A stretch of 64,000 bases of DNA from Agriotes lineatus (taxonomy: Eukaryota > Arthropoda > Insecta > Coleoptera > Elateridae): NCBI GenBank assembly GCA_940337035.1, contig CALNHX010002778.1, positions 104,121 to 168,120 of the forward strand, read 5' to 3'. Shown here one piece after another: positions 1-10,885 of the stretch. The position numbers and the translations under genes are program-made. The notes under the pieces were generated by a model that saw nothing but the letters and a program-made list of their open reading frames with translations, searched no databases and was not told where the DNA came from. How positions within the stretch are numbered: position 1 is the first letter of the stretch; the number at the start of each line of letters is the position of its first letter.

Positions 1-1445
1 AAATTTGCATTGCCCCCCGGGGTCTGACAGACTCCGATGAACTTTGACATTTGGCTTTAAAAAATTTACCCGAAAATATATACTTGGACATGGGGCCCCG
101 GAGTTGATGTTTAGGGGATGTTTTTCACATCTAACGACTTTTGAAACCGGTTTCCACAATGGCAAGATGACACTCAAGATAATGAAGATGACACCTTTGC
201 GTCCTCTCTGCCCTCTGGGGTTGATGTAACCTTGAAACTTCCTCCGCTCTTGCATTTTTATGTTATGTAGATAGAGATACCTATAGAAACCTATGTGTTA
301 GAGAGAGAAAGATGGATTTTGTAGAAACCTATGTGTTAGAGAGAGAAAGATAGAGTTTTGGAGTCTGACAGACTCCGATGAACATTTGGCATTATGAAGA
401 TGACACTCAAGATAATGAAGATGACACCTTTGCGGGTGGGGCCCCGGAGATGACACCTTTGCATCCTCTCTGCCCTGCGATGCGACCTTGAAACTTCCTC
501 CGCTCCTACATTTTTATGTTATGTAGATAGAGATACCTATAGAAACCTATGTGTTAGAGAGAGAAAGATGGATTTTGTAGAAACCTATGTGTTAGAGAGA
601 GAAAGATAGATTTTTGGAGTCTGACAGACTCCGATAACCTTTGGCATTTGGCCTAGGGTTGATATTGCGCATGCGGGCCCGGCGGCTGGAGCTCTGCCCC
701 GGTGTCTGACAGATACCGATGAACTTTGATATTTGGCTTTAAAAAATTACCCGAAAATATATACTTGAACATGGGGGTCCGGCGGCTGGGGCTCTGCCCC
801 TCGAGGTTGGTGTTGCGCAATATCCAGAACATGTTACGCAATATCTTACCCTAAAATATATACTTGAACATGGGGGTCCGGCGGCTCAAGGGGGCCCCAC
901 AATATGGCGGCACAGACTCCGATAAACTTTGACATTTGGCATTATGAAGATGGCACCCAAGCTAATGAAGATGACACCTTTCCGGTTCCCACGCTCATCA
1001 AAATTTGGCAGCGCTGGAATAAATTAGCCTTAAATATACGGGCCCCCCGGCGGATGGAGCTCTGCCTCTCGAGGTTGGTGTTGCACATGAGGGTCTGGCG
1101 GATGGGGCTTTGCCCTCCCGGGCTCGCTTGAGTTAGAGAGAGAAAGATGGTTTTTTTGTAGAACCCTATGTGTTAAAGAGAGAAAGATAGATTTTTGGTG
1201 ACTGACAGACACCGATGACCTTTGACATTTGGTTTCCTCCCCCTCCCCGAAGAGGACAAATTAGCCTTAAAAAATTGCATTTTTATTTTAAAAAACATGG
1301 GTGCCCCGGCGGCGGCTAGGGCTCTGCCCCCTGGGGTTGGTGTTGCGCATGCGGGCCCCACAATATGGCGGCTAGGGCTCTGCCCCTGCGGTTGATGTTG
1401 CGCAATACCCAGAACATGTTGCGCAATATCCAGAAGTGAAAGTCT
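1..1445. repeat. GC-rich composite repeat block (satellite-like)
   Basis: The block is built of recurring modules. The near-palindrome GGAGTCTGACAGACTCC and diverged forms occur near 21, 360, 617, 698 and 1197. A unit containing TGTGTTAGAGAGAGAAAG is doubled within each larger copy near 295-350, 550-610 and 1130-1190. A module with GGGCTCTGCCCC and GTTGGTGTTGCGCA recurs near 680, 790, 1050, 1320 and 1375. Two adjacent copies of the larger unit (starting near 229 and 485) are about 256 bp apart. No real ORF is supported. It abuts the broken LINE at 1454 and may belong to a larger array continuing left. Confidence 0.7.
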
Positions 1446-1453
1446 GTCTGAGT

Positions 1454-2071
1454 CTAATCGGTGACCTTGAAGTGGCCCAGAAGTGAGGTATCCCTACTAC
1501 TATGGTCCATTCTATAAGGAAAATAGGTATATTCACTTGGTGCTGATATTGTTATACCGTGATCAGTCATGATGTTGTGTAGCTTTATTCCAGCTGGGTT
1601 ATTAGCACGACATCCCCATATTGTATTTTTTGCGTTTAAATCTCCGAGCAACAACGTTGGATCGTCGCTATTGAAGAGATTATCGATATCATGATCCAGC
1701 ATCCGTTTATTTGGCTGTTTGTAGGCACAGATTAAGGTTACCGATTTATTGGTTTTCATTGGGACCTTTACAGCGATAGCCTCAATGTGTTCTATATCAG
1801 GAAGGTCTATTAGGTGGTGTGTTATTTTCTTTTTTATTATTATAGCTACTCCACCAGAGGCAATTACTGCATCTCTATCATTTCGATGTACATGGTATCC
1901 AGGGATTCTGAAGGGCTCAGTGCTTGTTAAGTGTGTCTCGGTTATACAGGCGATATCAACAGCATGTCGTGCAAGAAATTCAATAAAGATTGAGCGTTGG
2001 TTTTTTAGTCCATTGGCGTTCCAATTGACTACTGTTAAGTTAAGTATTACATGAACATTATTTGGATCCAT
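1454..2071 (-). pseudogene. LINE ORF2 fragment: AP-like endonuclease
   Basis: The N-terminal about 205 residues match the endonuclease/exonuclease/phosphatase fold used by Jockey-clade LINEs to nick target DNA. Visible motifs are VNWNANGL at the start, ITETHLT (catalytic Glu), and LLGDLNAKNTIWGC (Asp/Asn centre). The SDH motif and the whole reverse transcriptase are absent because the frame runs into unrelated repeat sequence. The start codon overlaps the end of ORF1 by 14 nt in a different frame, a usual LINE arrangement. Not functional. Confidence 0.75.
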
Positions 2072-3240
2072 TAGTTAGAAGAGATGGTAGTATTGTTGTT
2101 AAGAGTGGCATTAGTTTGTCCAAATGAGGAATGAGCAATTCAACTAATTTTTGTAATATGATGGTAATTAATTCCGTAGGTTCTAGGGGATTAGTAGATG
2201 CTGTGTTGGGTTGGTGTGTATTTTGCTGGTGTAGTCTCAAGAGTGGGGGTTGGGTTTTCTTTGTTTCTTGTTCCGTTGTTACGGTTTGGGCATATGTTCT
2301 ATTTTGGGTTCGATAGCTACTGTTTCTGGTCTGATTTTGACTTATTTGGTTATAATAACTACATCCTTTGTAGTTTGCCGGATGTTTTTCTAGACAGTTA
2401 ACGCACTGAGGGTCTTCTCCGGGTTTCTTAGGGCAATTGTTATATAAGTGTTGGCCAGTACATTTTACGCAACGCGGTTGGGACTGGCAATAATTCCGAG
2501 TATGGCCGTATAACTGGCATTTTTTGCATTGGGGAATCTCTTTTGATTTCCTTCTTAATTCGACTTCTACTATACAGTAGTTGAGTTTTTCCAGACCGAG
2601 TATTTGTTTACCTTCTTGAGTATTACTGACGTCCACTGCGCACAGCGGGATTGGGTACCTGTTCTTATTGTATAATCTAGCGACCTTTATAACAGGAAAT
2701 TTTAGATAATCTAGTTCGCTTTTAATTTCCGTTTCAGATAACGATACGGGCACGTTGCGTATTATCACAGATAAATTGTTGTTCTCAGGGTCCTTGAACG
2801 TGTGATAATTTAAATTATTATCAGAGAAATGTTTCGTCATCGCCCGATAATCTTCTATGCTCGTAACATTAATTCGCAATTGGTTATTTTTGTGTACCGT
2901 CGTGAATTCACTTTTAGCATTTTTCTTGAGGTCAGCCAGTATTTCCTGATATCTGAGTTTGTCTGCATTGTGCAGATATATTGGAGGAATTTTTAACTTC
3001 TTCACATTTGGTTCCGGAGATTGCTGGTCATTCATTTCTTGTTGTGGTATCCATATCGCTTATTGCAGCAGCATGTTTTCCTTGACAGATAATGGAGCTT
3101 GCCTTTTCTATTTGATCGGTGGTTACAAAGAATTTATTTTTAAAGATTAAACTTTCTGGATTGAATAAATATTTTTTGTTGGGTTCAGTCAGTGGTGGTG
3201 TTAATTCGTCGCTATTTCTTTTGTTGCTTGTTTGAGCCAT
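2058..3240 (-). pseudogene. LINE ORF1: gag-like zinc-knuckle RNA-binding protein
   Basis: In Jockey-type elements ORF1 binds the element RNA and forms the ribonucleoprotein. The region reads as two pieces in different frames, 3240-3028 (MAQTSNKR...) and 3035-2058. The break sits at an ATGAATGA sequence, which looks like a 4-bp duplication. The second piece carries an RRM-like middle and three cysteine-rich knuckles: CKKCQLYGHTRNYC, CVKCTGQHLYNNC and CVNCLEKHPANYKGC. The ANYKGC ending is typical of arthropod Jockey ORF1. Apart from the frameshift the frame is open. Confidence 0.75.
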
Positions 3241-3430
3241 TTTACGAGGGAACCCCTCCGCAGGGGTTCTCGGATAGTTAATAGTAGCCGGTAAATTAGT
3301 TTGTTTTGTATGTAACAGTACTTACATTAAATTCCGACAGTAAAACAACATCGGTTGTCGCACGGGAAAAAATTATCACTTGCACTTTCTAGAGTTCAGT
3401 GCGGCTGTGCACGACCTTCCAGTTCGAAAG

Positions 3431-4250
3431 TTAAAGCGATACTCCAAAAATTTTTTAAAACTTGTGAGAAAAATATTCAATTTAAAAACTAAGTTCAGAT
3501 AGTTTTGAAAAAAATATAAATTTTTACTACTACTATTCTTAAATACAATCACATATTTGCAGAGAGCTTAGAAAACATTTTAGTATTTAAGGCACATTAC
3601 TTGTTGCATTTAAGATTTTACGCTGCGCGTATTGAAAGATAAATTGATAGGCTTGGAATTAAACAATAATCATATCTAATAATATCAGCGCATCAAGTAT
3701 TATTGAAACTTTACATCCAAACTTAGCTTTTAAATACAACAATAATTTTCTCATAACTTTTTTAAAATAAAGGCAGTTTACTCCGGACTCAATTTTAAAT
3801 TTATTCTATTTCCCGCGAATCCGTAAAATAATTGAAAAATATGATATTACTAAAACTGCTTTAAATTATGTAGAAACTTTTATAAAGTGTAAATTGCTTT
3901 TAGAAATCAATAATAAAAAAGCGTCCGGTATGTTGCATACTTTTTGGAAGGCACTGCATACAGGGCAAGTAAAATAGTACCAAGTTGCTAAATTATTCTG
4001 AGAAAATAACAAAAAGAAATAAATATGTTCCAACAATGGTTGAATGATATTTCGAAATTTACGTATGCAGATTTTTAAAAAAATCCTGGCGCTAATTGCC
4101 TTGGGCTCTCACGAATTCTATTTTGTGAAGGTATTCACCTCAAAGGTTTAAAATAACATTCCTTATCGCAGCTGTGATTGAGTTTAATGAAACTATAGGC
4201 CATACCACACTCAACCTGTTTAGGAATTGGAGCAACAGAATTTGACTTAC
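3431..4250. other. Non-coding stretch, probable host intron
   Basis: AT-rich sequence with no convincing ORF, repeat structure or transposon end. It lies downstream of host exon 4 on the minus strand and begins, read on that strand, with the donor GTAAGT (4250-4245). Confidence 0.4.
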
Positions 4251-4367
4251 ACGCTGAGGTGGAGAATCGTCTTGTTTGGAAGTGGAAGGCAGTGATTGCT
4301 CAACTTCTGCAAGAAGTCTTGCAAATTCACGATTCCATTGATCAACGTTTGTGTTACTCTCTGTTTG
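4251..4367 (-). CDS. Host gene, exon 4 (internal)
   Basis: A 117-nt exon, 39 codons, open in the frame set by exons 1-3. Acceptor TTCTTTTGTTTCAG precedes it and donor GTAAGT follows, both strong. It encodes QTESNTNVDQWNREFARL and so on, with a short amphipathic stretch (WNREFARLLAEVEQSL) followed by a Ser/Pro/Gln-rich tail. The donor means the coding sequence continues beyond the left edge of the window. The upstream intron is about 28.1 kb. The family is not recognised. That the exon is real is inferred from splice sites, phase and agreement with the other exons; RNA evidence would settle it. Confidence 0.65.
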
Positions 4368-4514
4368 CTGAAACAAAAGAACAATCAAGAATGTATACAA
4401 TAAATTATGTTAATACCAACATGTAAATTCCTGATGTGTATACATGCTATATGAGTATTCAATGATTTTATAACCATTCATTTGACTGTCTTTTAGCAGT
4501 ACATTTTCCTTATA

Positions 4515-5790
4515 CGAGGTACACTGCTAAAGTTCGCGGAATCAGGTACTCCTTGCATTGCTAGCAGTCTGCAATTGCCATATTGGTAAAATTTGAAGTT
4601 TTCAATCTATAATTCAGTCAACAGTTCGATTGCAAACCGAGCAGTTTCATTTCAACAGAATTTAACAGAGTAATAATTGTGTGAAAAATGGAAATTTCGA
4701 ATCGTGATTTTCCAGTGATGATCTTTTATGATTTTCGATACGGTTTAACACCGCAGCAATGTGTGGAAAAACTTAGTTTGTTTTTGTGGATGAAAACTAC
4801 TGTTTACAAATGGTTCGCAGAATTCAAGCGTGGAAGACCAATGTTTGATGACGATCTTCGCGAAGGTTGTCCATGCACCTCTGTTGTCGCGAAAAATATC
4901 GATGCTCTGAGTGAAATGATTTTATCAGATCGGCATGTGACATATAGTGAAATAGAGACCTCCTTAGGCATTGCGGCGAAACAAATACATACGATTTTGC
5001 ACGATCATTTGCATGTCCGAAAGCTTTGTAGTCGTTGGATCCCTCACAATTTGAAAGAAGAACAAAAACAAGCACGTGTCAAGTGGTGCAAGGAAATGCT
5101 AAAAAAATTCGAAGGTGGTTGTTCAAATTCTGTATATAACATCGTAACAGGTGACGAATCTTGGATATATTCATATGAGCCTGAAACTAAACAGGAATCG
5201 ACTGTATGGGTGTTTCAAAATGAACCTAAACCAACAAAAGTGGTGAGTTCAAGAAGCGTTTCGAAGAGAATGATTACTTGTTTCTTCGGAAAAACGAGTC
5301 ATGTTGCAACTGTTGCATTAGAGGATAGCAGGATAGTTAATGCTGACTGGTATACTTCAATTTGTTTGCCGGAAGTTATCGCTGAAATCAGAAGAAACAA
5401 CGTAAACCGGCGAATCATTGTTCATCATGACAACGCAAACGCTCACACAGCACGACAAACTGTTGAGTTTTTGACCAGTAACAACATCCAATTAATGACT
5501 CATTGCCCATATTCACCTGATTTAGCGCTCAATGACTTCTTATTCGGATACATCAAAAATAAAATGCGCAGCGAGCATTTTTCATCGCCTAAAGGGGCCG
5601 TTGAAGCATTTAAATAACTTGTTTTGGAGGTACCTCGCTCAGAGTGGAAAAAGTGTTTTGCAGATTGGTTTCATCGGATGCAAAAGTGTATAGATTTTAA
5701 AGGGAAATATTTTGAGAAGCAATAAAGCGATTTACATAACGTAATTTGTGTTTTTTTTACGTTTTCCGCAAACTTTAGCAGTGCCCTTCG
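4515..5790 (+). mobile_element. mariner transposon (Tc1/mariner superfamily)
   Basis: A 1,276-bp element with terminal inverted repeats starting CGAGGTACACTGCTAAAG on the left and, reverse-complemented, CGAAGGGCACTGCTAAAG on the right. It is flanked by TA at 4513-4514 and 5791-5792, the duplication made by this superfamily. Length and single transposase ORF are typical of mariner. The left end lies 147 bp upstream of the exon 4 acceptor of the host gene. Confidence 0.92.
4688..5725 (+). pseudogene. mariner transposase with one premature stop
   Basis: Mariner transposases cut and rejoin DNA with an Asp triad spaced D-D34-D. Here the triad is visible and intact: D156 in TGDESW, D248 in HHDNANAHTA and D283 in PDLALNDF, with 34 residues between the last two. 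The N-terminal half holds the paired helix-turn-helix DNA-binding region, with WxxEFKRGR-type and GCPCTS linker sequence. The frame is open from the ATG at 4688 to a TAA at 5615-5617, then continues in the same frame for 35 more codons to TAA at 5723. Total length (about 345 codons) fits the family. Only the late stop disrupts it, so this is a young but probably inactive copy. Confidence 0.88.
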
Positions 5791-5792
5791 TA

Positions 5793-6416
5793 CAGGTTAC
5801 ATTTTTATGGCGCAAAATATGAAAGCATAGGTACAAAAAGTTCCAAACATATCTAATGACCGTTTAGAAGGATACTAAAAATGCATATACAATTTATCAG
5901 CTTCCCATATGTACTGACAAAATAATAGAAAAAAACATGTTCCAGCAATAGTTACCTAATCTAATTTCATAAGCTTTAAATGTTGTCATGGTCTAGACTC
6001 AGATTAATAAAGCTATGTATACCATTACTGCAGTAAATTTGAAAATCTTCAGAAACTTTTCAACTTTTATTGAAAAGTATATTACTAATGACATCTATGT
6101 GCATGTTCATTTAGTGAGCAAAATATTTAGCAAAGTAAACGATTTACTACGTGTTTTAATAGGTTATGCTAGGTGAAAGTTCTTTGGTGGATATTTTACT
6201 GCAGTGAATGTAAATAATGTAGATCAAATCAAGAAAAACAAACATTTTTAGTGTATTTAATAAAGAGATGTAAAATAATATTGTGAAGTATTTGATAAAC
6301 AGAAAAGTAATAATTGGTGTGTTTAAGTGTGTTACATTATTTCATAGTTTTAAAATACTTTACATCACTTTTGCCGGAAAGGTAGTGATTATAGAAAATT
6401 AGAACTATCACATTCC
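5793..6416. other. No feature recognised
   Basis: AT-rich spacer between the mariner element and the hAT remnant. It may include the left end of the hAT element, but no inverted repeat could be matched to the right side. Confidence 0.3.
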
Positions 6417-7006
6417 ATGCCGTTAACCACAATTTCGTTAATTGATTATTCTGATAATCCACTAGAATCGCCACCACACAGTTTCTGTTCAGCAAATTTA
6501 TTGTCACCCCAATTGCCACCAGCGGGACCGCTCCATCATGCTCATTTACACCTACACAAACTGGTTCAAGGCCATTAAGTCTTAGTGCAAGTCGCAGTGC
6601 TAGTAGGTCTTCTGTAACGCTAACCAGTAACACTAAGTAATTTTGTCAATGTAGTGACAAAAAAGAAACAACATGACCTAGAAGCTTCTTTTGCTAGATT
6701 TATATTCGGTAACCAGCAGGCATTAAGTATTACTGAAAATGGACAAGCTGTTGACTTAAAAATAAAATATCTCCAGGATTTGAGCTCCCTAGTCGATACT
6801 TGCTGTGGAATCGATTGCTGTATATATAATTTGAGTCAATCAAAGAATTTGTAATTAAAAAGTTGTATTCTTCGTATGCATTAGGTATCATATGCGACGG
6901 TTGGACAAACATTAAGTGAGATAGTACAATAAATTTCATTATTACGACACCCGAACCATTTTTTGAAATCCATTGAATGCGGTGATGAAAAACACACATC
7001 AGAATA
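6417..7006 (+). pseudogene. hAT transposase, N-terminal half
   Basis: Degenerate plus-strand coding with frameshifts and stops. The segment 6650-6800 (LEASFARFIFGNQQAL) corresponds to the region after the BED finger in hAT transposases. The segment 6838-7006 encodes IKEFVIKKLYSSYALGIICDGWTNIK, stop, then DSTINFIITTPEPFF. The CDGWTN motif is the start of the RNase-H-like catalytic domain (first Asp). Stops make it non-functional. Confidence 0.7.
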
Positions 7007-7404
7007 CAGGGTGTTACGGAAATGTGCAAATATTTTAACCCATAATAGAACTTGCTAAACTGAACAACTTCTCTATTTATCATTTTTTCGATAACGTCCT
7101 CAAAACTGAGTTAAAATTCAAAACAATTTTACTCTAAAAATGCATACCCGCCTATGGAATAATATTGTAATTTAATGGCACAAAACACAAAAAACATTTC
7201 TTTGATATGCAAACCAACAAAAAATGCATAGGTACTGATAAAACTTTTAATTCTGGTCACCAACGTACTTGATCAGTTGAGGTAGGTAAGTTATTGACCG
7301 CAAGTTTTTTCTGCAAGAGCTTTGCAGTTTTAATATACCTTGTGTCGTTCACCTTTAACTTAGATTTGCTGACCAAGCGGCTCGTCAAATTTAGGGGAGA
7401 TAAA

Positions 7405-7419
7405 TTATTGGAAAAATAT
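7405..7419. repeat. Target-site duplication of the Jockey element (3' side)
   Basis: TTATTGGAAAAATAT here is repeated exactly at 12542-12556. The 15-bp match brackets the Jockey element and shows both its true ends. Confidence 0.9.
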
Positions 7420-8183
7420 ATATTTTTTTTTAATTTAGATGCTAATTTACAACTAGCCCTAAGGCTAACGAGCAAATTTGATATAATACTTAATTACTAA
7501 ACTAAAATTAAATTAACATGTGGAGGGAGTGTCACCTATTGGCGAGTCCCTGAGTATATACTAATATAACAAATTATTAATTAGCAAGGTCTCGCGTTTT
7601 GAGTCTTTTTAGTCTACGAATGTTGTTGTCATTGTCTAGCAAGTTTAGCACTAACACATTGGGGTGATTTGATATTCGGTCGATATAGGTAGTTGTACGT
7701 CGTTTAACCTCATCTTTGACCATGGAACTTTTAAGTCATCATGAAGTGATTGGTTGCTAATGTACCATTCTGCGTTGGCCATTGCGCGAAGAGTTTTACT
7801 TTGGAATCTTTGCAGAATATCAATGTTTGATGGCTTAGCACAGCCCCAAAGATTTATACCGTACGCCCACACTGGAACTAGAACTGATTTGTACAATAAC
7901 ACTTTATTTTCTAGCGATAATTTGGATTTTTTTCCTAGGAGCCAATACATCTTTTTCACCATAGCGTCCAGTTGTTTCCTCTTATTTGTAATATGGGTTT
8001 TCCATGTTAAGCGCCTGTCGAGGGTCATACCAAGATATTTTACTTCCTGTTTGATGGGGATCTGTATACCATTTAAGGTTACCGGAGGAGCAGAGTTGTG
8101 TTTGGTCGTGAACGTGATAGCTGTCGATTTAGTTTCATTGATTTGTATTCGCCACCGGTGCAACCATTTTTGGATTAGGTCGA

Positions 8184-8191
8184 GATTACAT
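8184..8191. repeat. 8-bp target-site duplication of the inner MITE
   Basis: GATTACAT at 8184-8191 recurs at 8805-8812, bracketing the MITE at 8192-8804. An 8-bp duplication is usual for hAT-type transposition. Confidence 0.85.
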
Positions 8192-8804
8192 CGCTCACGG
8201 CGAGTAGACCGAACTCAATAGATCGAAAGCAGTTGACCGAACTCAATTGACCGAATAGCAATAGACCGAAACGTCACTAGACCGAAGCAGCAATAGACCG
8301 AAAATCACTTGGTCGAAAATACATTACGGTTACATTTATTAACATTAATAGCATCAACTTCCCTTCACACTTTATTCAGGCTTAGAACTGGCAGCATAAA
8401 CTGCTGGCGTGTTTAGAATTTTTTTGTTTGTTTTTGATTCTATTTAACTTTATTCTAGTAAATCATACAATATTTAACAGATATATCCTACCCAAGTATT
8501 TACGCACACACTGGAGAAAGTTGCTAATGGGTTAATCCTGCTAATGACGTATTTATCTTCGTTTGCGGAAATCGGTCGTGAGTAAATAATTCTATTGATG
8601 CTATTGTTAATAAATGTAATTTTTCCAGATATTTTATGTGCACATTTACCGAATGTGTACTTCAACCGTAACATATTTTCGACCAAGCGATTTTCGGTCT
8701 ATTGCTGCTTCGGTCTAGTGACGTTTCGGTTTATTGCTTTTCGGTCAATTGAGTTCGGTCAACTGCCTTTCGGTCTATTGAGTTCGGTCTATTTACCTAG
8801 AACC
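8192..8804. mobile_element. Non-autonomous MITE with GACCGAA-rich inverted ends
   Basis: A 613-bp element whose first and last about 130 bp are inverted repeats made of repeated TAGACCGAA / TTGACCGAA units (8203-8335 against 8665-8795). The centre is AT-rich and non-coding. It carries an 8-bp duplication (GATTACAT), so a hAT-type transposase is the best guess for the enzyme that moved it. The outermost about 12 bp are less well matched than the repeats inside. Confidence 0.82.
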
Positions 8805-10885
8805 GATTACATTGTAGAGTTAACGAAGCATGTACTGGATCCTGATGAGAAGCTAATAACGCTGTATCGTCTGCGAAAGTGGCCATCATTGTGTTGTCGC
8901 TGCAAGGTAGGTCGCCTGTGAATATCTGGTATAGGGTAGGTCCCAGAACGCTGCCCTGAGGAACCCCTGCCTTTATTGGGTATAGTCCAGACAGACTTTC
9001 GCCGAATTTCACTTGATAGAACCTCTCATTTAGATATAATTTGAAGAGAAGGAAGTATTGGTGTGGAAAGGATCGTTTGATTTTGTAGAGTAGGCCGGGG
9101 TGCCAGACTCGGTCGAATGCCTGGCTGACATCAAGGAATACTGCCACACAATATCTTTGTTCTTCAAAGTCCTTTTCGATTACATCTACGACTCTGTGTA
9201 TTTGTTCTAAGGCAGAGTGTTTTTGGCGAAACCCAAATTGATGTTGTGGAATAAAATCTTCTTCTATCATTATGGGTGACATTCTCTTGAGTATTAATCT
9301 CTCTAGTACTTTTGACAGTATTGATAAGAGAGTTATTGGCCTATACGAGGTAGTTTCATGTGCAGGTTTGCCAGGCTTCAATATTAATATTATTTGGCCG
9401 AATTTCCATAGTATTGGGAAGTACTGCAATCTCAAGACTGCATTGAAGATCTGCAGTATGCAGTTATGCACATTATAGTCTTATGGGGCAGTTCCTTCAG
9501 TAGTTTGGCAGTAATTAGATCAAACCCGGGCGCTTTCTTATTGCCCAGATGTTTGATTTCAGTATTGATTTCTTCGGGGGTAAGGCAGTGGATTGGTGGG
9601 CTTAATTGTAAAGGTGCTTGGAGGTAGTCTTCAATCTCTTGTTCCTCTTCGGAGGTAACAATTGAGGGATGCGGTTGAAATATGGTAGATAGATGCTCTG
9701 CAAATAGTGTTGCTTTCTCAACCTCTGTTCTTGCCCAAGAGCCGTCTGCTTTTCTCATTGGTGGGATAGGAGTACGAGAGTTGTTAATAGACTTTGTTGC
9801 CTTCCAAAGCGTGTAGTTGCTATCAGCTGAAGGAGATAAGGTGCTAACATATTCGTTAAAGGATTCGTTTTTCCACTCCCTTAGGGCTGTTTTTAATTCT
9901 CTAGTTTGCCTATTTAGATTATTTTTGTCTATAGGATTTCTTGTTTGCTGCCAGATTCGCCTGGCTCTTCTTTTATCCTCGATTTTCGTTTTAATGTAGA
10001 GTGGATAGTTTTCAGTAACTCCTGAATTTTCCTGTGCAGGTGGGGTTGAGGCGTAGGCTGCATTTTGAATGTTTTTTGTTAGTAGGTCTACTGCAATGTC
10101 AATATCCTCTTCTGTTTTCAAGGAAGCCTTAATTTCTGTGGTGCCCGTTAGGTACTCTCTGAACAGGTCCCAGTTAGTGTGGTTGTTGTACAGGGAAGGC
10201 TTTTTCTGTTTTGTTATAATGGAGGTGCAGATTGTGACAATTATAGCCGAGTGGTCTGAAAGGAGGTCAAAAGACGTTTCTGCTTTGCAGTATCTTGGAG
10301 ATAATGCTTTAGTAACAAAGAAGTCTACAGCATCAGGTACTTTATTTCGGTCAGACGGCCAGTATGTGGGTTCTCCGGTGCATATATAGTTATAGTTGTG
10401 AGCTAGTGCAGCCTTGTGTAATTCGCGTCCTATGGTGGTAGTTAACCTGGAGCCCCAGATTGGATTCTTGGCGTTGAAGTCACCGCCTGCTAGGAACCTA
10501 CTACCTAGATTGTTAAAGAAAGCTTCATACTGGTTTTGTTTTATAGAGTGCCGAGGCGGGCTGTATATCGAAGCAACTGTTAGTGGGCCACTAGGACTTA
10601 TGACGTTGATTATAGTTCCTTGTATATAGTCAGTTACAAATGCTTCCATGACATAGTGAGAAATTTTGTTGTTTATAATGATAGCCGAGCCAGCGTGGGC
10701 TGTACCGTCAGGATGGTTAGTGTGATAGGTAGTGTAATTGTGGATGTTGAAATAGCTCCTTTCCGTAAAGTGGGTTTCTGAGATCAGTAGTATATCGATT
10801 TTTTGCTCTTTTAAAAATAATTCCACTATAAGACGATGCTGTGCTAACCCATTTGAATTCCAGGAGGCAACTCGGAGAGAGTCCA

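Larger units (their letters stand above)
1454..3430 (-). mobile_element. Jockey-type LINE, 5' portion only
   Basis: A minus-strand non-LTR retrotransposon fragment carrying a 5' UTR (about 3241-3430), a zinc-knuckle ORF1 and the start of an endonuclease ORF2. It stops at about 1454, where the GC-rich repeat block begins, so the reverse transcriptase and 3' end are missing. LINEs normally lose their 5' end, so this 3' loss points to a later deletion or rearrangement. The 5' UTR contains a hairpin at 3249-3268 (GAACCCCT/AGGGGTTC). It lies in the intron downstream of host exon 4. Confidence 0.75.

Noticed and set aside
653..1361. Overlapping short ORFs in the first 1.4 kb
   Set aside because: Result of repeated GC-rich modules; no coding pattern.
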